Source of the DNA: CAZUTK01 sp964623265
GTDB lineage: Bacteria > Electryoneota > B3-LCP
Direction: 5' to 3'
Assembly: GCA_964623265.1 (NCBI GenBank)
Contig: CAZUTK010000001.1
Span: 29,466-93,465 of the forward strand
DNA length: 64,000 nt
Below the pieces are notes generated by a model. The model saw only the letters and a list, made by a program, of their open reading frames with translations. It ran no database searches and had not been told where the DNA came from. Positions within the stretch are counted from its first letter, which is position 1. Every line of letters begins with the position of its first letter. Shown here one piece after another: positions 62,436-64,000 of the stretch. The position numbers and the translations under genes were made by a program.

Positions 62436-63290
62436 ATGAATTGTGTGTCCAGCTGTCGAGTCATCGCTTGCGCCTTCATTTTGTTGACTTCCGGGTTCGT
62501 CTCTTCCTGCAATCAGACCGGAGGCGAGAAAAGCACGGCGGGCGGCAACGAAGTGCGGGTGTTGGCGGACTTCTGTTTGAAACCGACTCTATCCGAAATC
62601 ATCACCAATTATCAGCAGGAAACTTCCAATAAAGTGCATGTAAAATACGCCGACTATTTCGACATCCATCCTGATACCCCGACCGACAGCGCGGACGTCT
62701 ACCTGCTGTCGAACAACCGCATTCCCAGTTCGGATATTGATTCCACCGCTAAATTGACGGGACGAATCAGCGTCTTGGCATACACGATCCCTTGCATCAT
62801 CGTGCCGCAGCTGAACCCCGCTCTGATCGCCAATCTCTCCGATCTTGCCAGACCTGGAACCCGCGTGGGCATCGCCGACCCGAACAATGACATCTTAGGC
62901 GCCTTCACGGTGGAAATCTTAAAAGACAATCATCTGTATGAGAAGGTCAAGGACCACCTGGTCATTGTGGAAACCTCCGCTCAGGATCTGGCGGAACGCG
63001 TCGCCCGCAAGTCGCTGGATGCTGCCATCGGCTGGAACGTCTTCCCCAATTGGACCCAGGGCGGTACGGATGTGGTCTTGCTGAGCGCCAGCGAAATCCC
63101 CCGCATCGCCGCCATTACCGCTTGGCGTTCAAGCGCCCCTGTAGATTCCATCAGCGCGGATAAGCTGATGACTTACTTAAAATCCGACCGATGCCTGGAA
63201 GTCTTCCGGAAATGGGGTTACATCACCTCTCCTCCCGAACTGGTAACCTACGCCCCGATCGCCGTCATCGGCGGAACACCCGCTGAATGA
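62436..63290 (+). CDS. ModA-like periplasmic binding lipoprotein
   Basis: A 284-residue lipoprotein with lipobox VSSC (Cys 25). The mature part reads as a bacterial type II periplasmic-binding fold: VRVLADFCLKPTLSEIITNYQ at the start, LAYTIPCIIVPQLNP, LARPGTRVGIADPNNDILG and AIGWNVFPNW. This pattern is that of molybdate/tungstate or related oxyanion binders (ModA/WtpA-like). No transport ATPase or permease is nearby, so it may act as an orphan sensor or scavenger. No strong ribosome site is visible; the start follows the signal peptide. Confidence 0.75.
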   Translation: MNCVSSCRVIACAFILLTSGFVSSCNQTGGEKSTAGGNEVRVLADFCLKPTLSEIITNYQQETSNKVHVKYADYFDIHPDTPTDSADVYLLSNNRIPSSDIDSTAKLTGRISVLAYTIPCIIVPQLNPALIANLSDLARPGTRVGIADPNNDILGAFTVEILKDNHLYEKVKDHLVIVETSAQDLAERVARKSLDAAIGWNVFPNWTQGGTDVVLLSASEIPRIAAITAWRSSAPVDSISADKLMTYLKSDRCLEVFRKWGYITSPPELVTYAPIAVIGGTPAE

Positions 63291-63404
63291 CGCTTTCCGC
63301 CGCAATCACGACGGCTCCCCACCTCACGCGAACAGAATAACCTACGTACGGATGATCTTCTGAAGATCCATTCCATATCCTTAAAGAAATTCAATCAATG
63401 ACGG

Positions 63405-63433
63405 TTGATTTTTCATCTGAAATCATTTACATT
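63405..63433 (+). promoter_or_regulatory. Possible sigma-70 promoter of the aconitase gene
   Basis: TTGATT (63405-63410), 17-base spacer, TACATT (63428-63433). The leader to the ATG at 63471 would be about 31 bases. Confidence 0.45.
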
Positions 63434-63470
63434 ACTGCAGAATAGAAAGAGTTCAACAGCGGTGCAGAAT

Positions 63471-64000
63471 ATGAAGATGAACCTCGCTCAAAAAATCATC
63501 CGCCGGCACCTGGTAGAAGGCGATATGACGCCTGGTTCCGCCATCGCCATCCGGATGGACCAGACCCTGACGCAGGACGCCACCGGAACCATGGCCTACC
63601 TCCAGTTCGAAGCGCTGGGAATCCCGCGGGTGAAGACGGAACTTTCCGTCTCGTATGTGGACCACAATATGCTGCAATCCGGCTTCGAAAATGCGGACGA
63701 CCACCGTTTTCTGCAGAGTTTCGCGGCGAAATACGGGATCTATTTCTCGAAACCCGGAAACGGCATCTGTCATCAAGTTCATCTGGAGCGATTTGCGGTT
63801 CCGGGGAAAACTCTGATCGGATCCGACAGCCACACCCCTACCGCCGGCGGCGTTGGCATGATCGCCATCGGAGCCGGCGGCTTGGACGTGGCGCTGGCGA
63901 TGGCGGGGCAGCCTTTCCATCTGCGCATGCCGAAGATCGTGGGTGTCCGTCTGACCGGCAAGCTGCAACCCTTCGTCACCGGCAAAGACGTGATCCTCGA
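63471..64000 (+). CDS. Aconitate hydratase, 3' end cut by window edge
   Basis: The first 176 codons of an aconitase-family enzyme are visible and the frame runs off the window. They include MKMNLAQKIIRRHLVEG, QTLTQDATGTMAYLQFEALG, the substrate loop with GNGICHQVHLE and GSDSHTPTAGGVGMIAIGAGGLDVA. These match the Aquifex-type/mitochondrial-type aconitases rather than AcnB. The iron-sulfur Cys residues lie in the missing part. A possible promoter precedes it. It catalyses citrate to isocitrate through aconitate. Confidence 0.9.
   Translation, partial: MKMNLAQKIIRRHLVEGDMTPGSAIAIRMDQTLTQDATGTMAYLQFEALGIPRVKTELSVSYVDHNMLQSGFENADDHRFLQSFAAKYGIYFSKPGNGICHQVHLERFAVPGKTLIGSDSHTPTAGGVGMIAIGAGGLDVALAMAGQPFHLRMPKIVGVRLTGKLQPFVTGKDVIL

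Overview
The window reads as a piece of a metagenome-assembled bacterial genome (one run of 27 Ns at 2834-2860) from a Gram-negative fermenter, probably in or near the Fibrobacteres-Chlorobi-Bacteroidetes (FCB) superphylum. The evidence is three secreted proteins ending in type IX secretion-like (T9SS) sorting domains (22223-24457, 32612-36376, 38923-40551), one of them a gingipain-family (C25) protein, several lipoproteins, an outer-membrane barrel-like protein, and consensus sigma-70 promoters. The phylum cannot be fixed from this sequence alone. No tRNA, rRNA, CRISPR array, transposase or phage gene was seen.

Layout. 1-36.4 kb is almost entirely minus-strand. 0-4.2 kb: polysaccharide deacetylase (cut by the edge), ThiF/MoeB-like adenylyltransferase, small lipoproteins and a dienoyl-CoA-hydratase-like crotonase broken by the gap. 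4.2-15 kb: an energy-yielding acyl-CoA island with indolepyruvate oxidoreductase IorAB, a glutaryl-CoA-dehydrogenase-type flavoprotein, two tandem phosphate acyltransferases, butyrate kinase and crotonase. Together these could convert amino-acid- or aromatic-derived acyl-CoAs to acyl phosphates and ATP. 15-25.8 kb: a GNAT-like protein, a degenerate isopropylmalate/isocitrate dehydrogenase homologue, an M16 peptidase, a membrane sulfatase-fold transferase, a secreted protein and GlgC. 25.8-28.2 kb: a tight operon of phosphohexomutase, a bacterial microcompartment vertex protein (EutN/CcmL) and a deoxyribose-phosphate aldolase with an N-terminal extension resembling an encapsulation peptide. This is the most interesting locus. 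28.3-36.4 kb: zinc-ribbon protein plus PflX-like radical SAM protein, an ABC-2 exporter with an FNR-like palindrome just upstream, rhomboid protease, and the large C25-like protein.

36.5-50.8 kb is mixed in strand: glycosyltransferase, receiver protein, Nudix hydrolase, a secreted protein with a perfect sigma-70 promoter, the NAD-salvage pair PncA-PncB, a CoA-transferase/GNAT fusion, EamA transporter, aldehyde dehydrogenase with a promoter dyad, a response regulator and a membrane metallophosphoesterase. 50.8-60.6 kb (minus) is housekeeping: SpoIIE-type phosphatase, GltX, fused IspDF, QueA, RuvB, RuvA, RuvC and YebC. The final 3.4 kb (plus) has an outer-membrane barrel-like protein with clear promoter and terminator, a ModA-like lipoprotein and the start of an aconitase.

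Two places hold structure that the annotated genes do not explain. Region 10598-10912 carries several overlapping open frames and hairpins. In ruvB, the conserved N-terminus has no ATG, GTG or TTG start.
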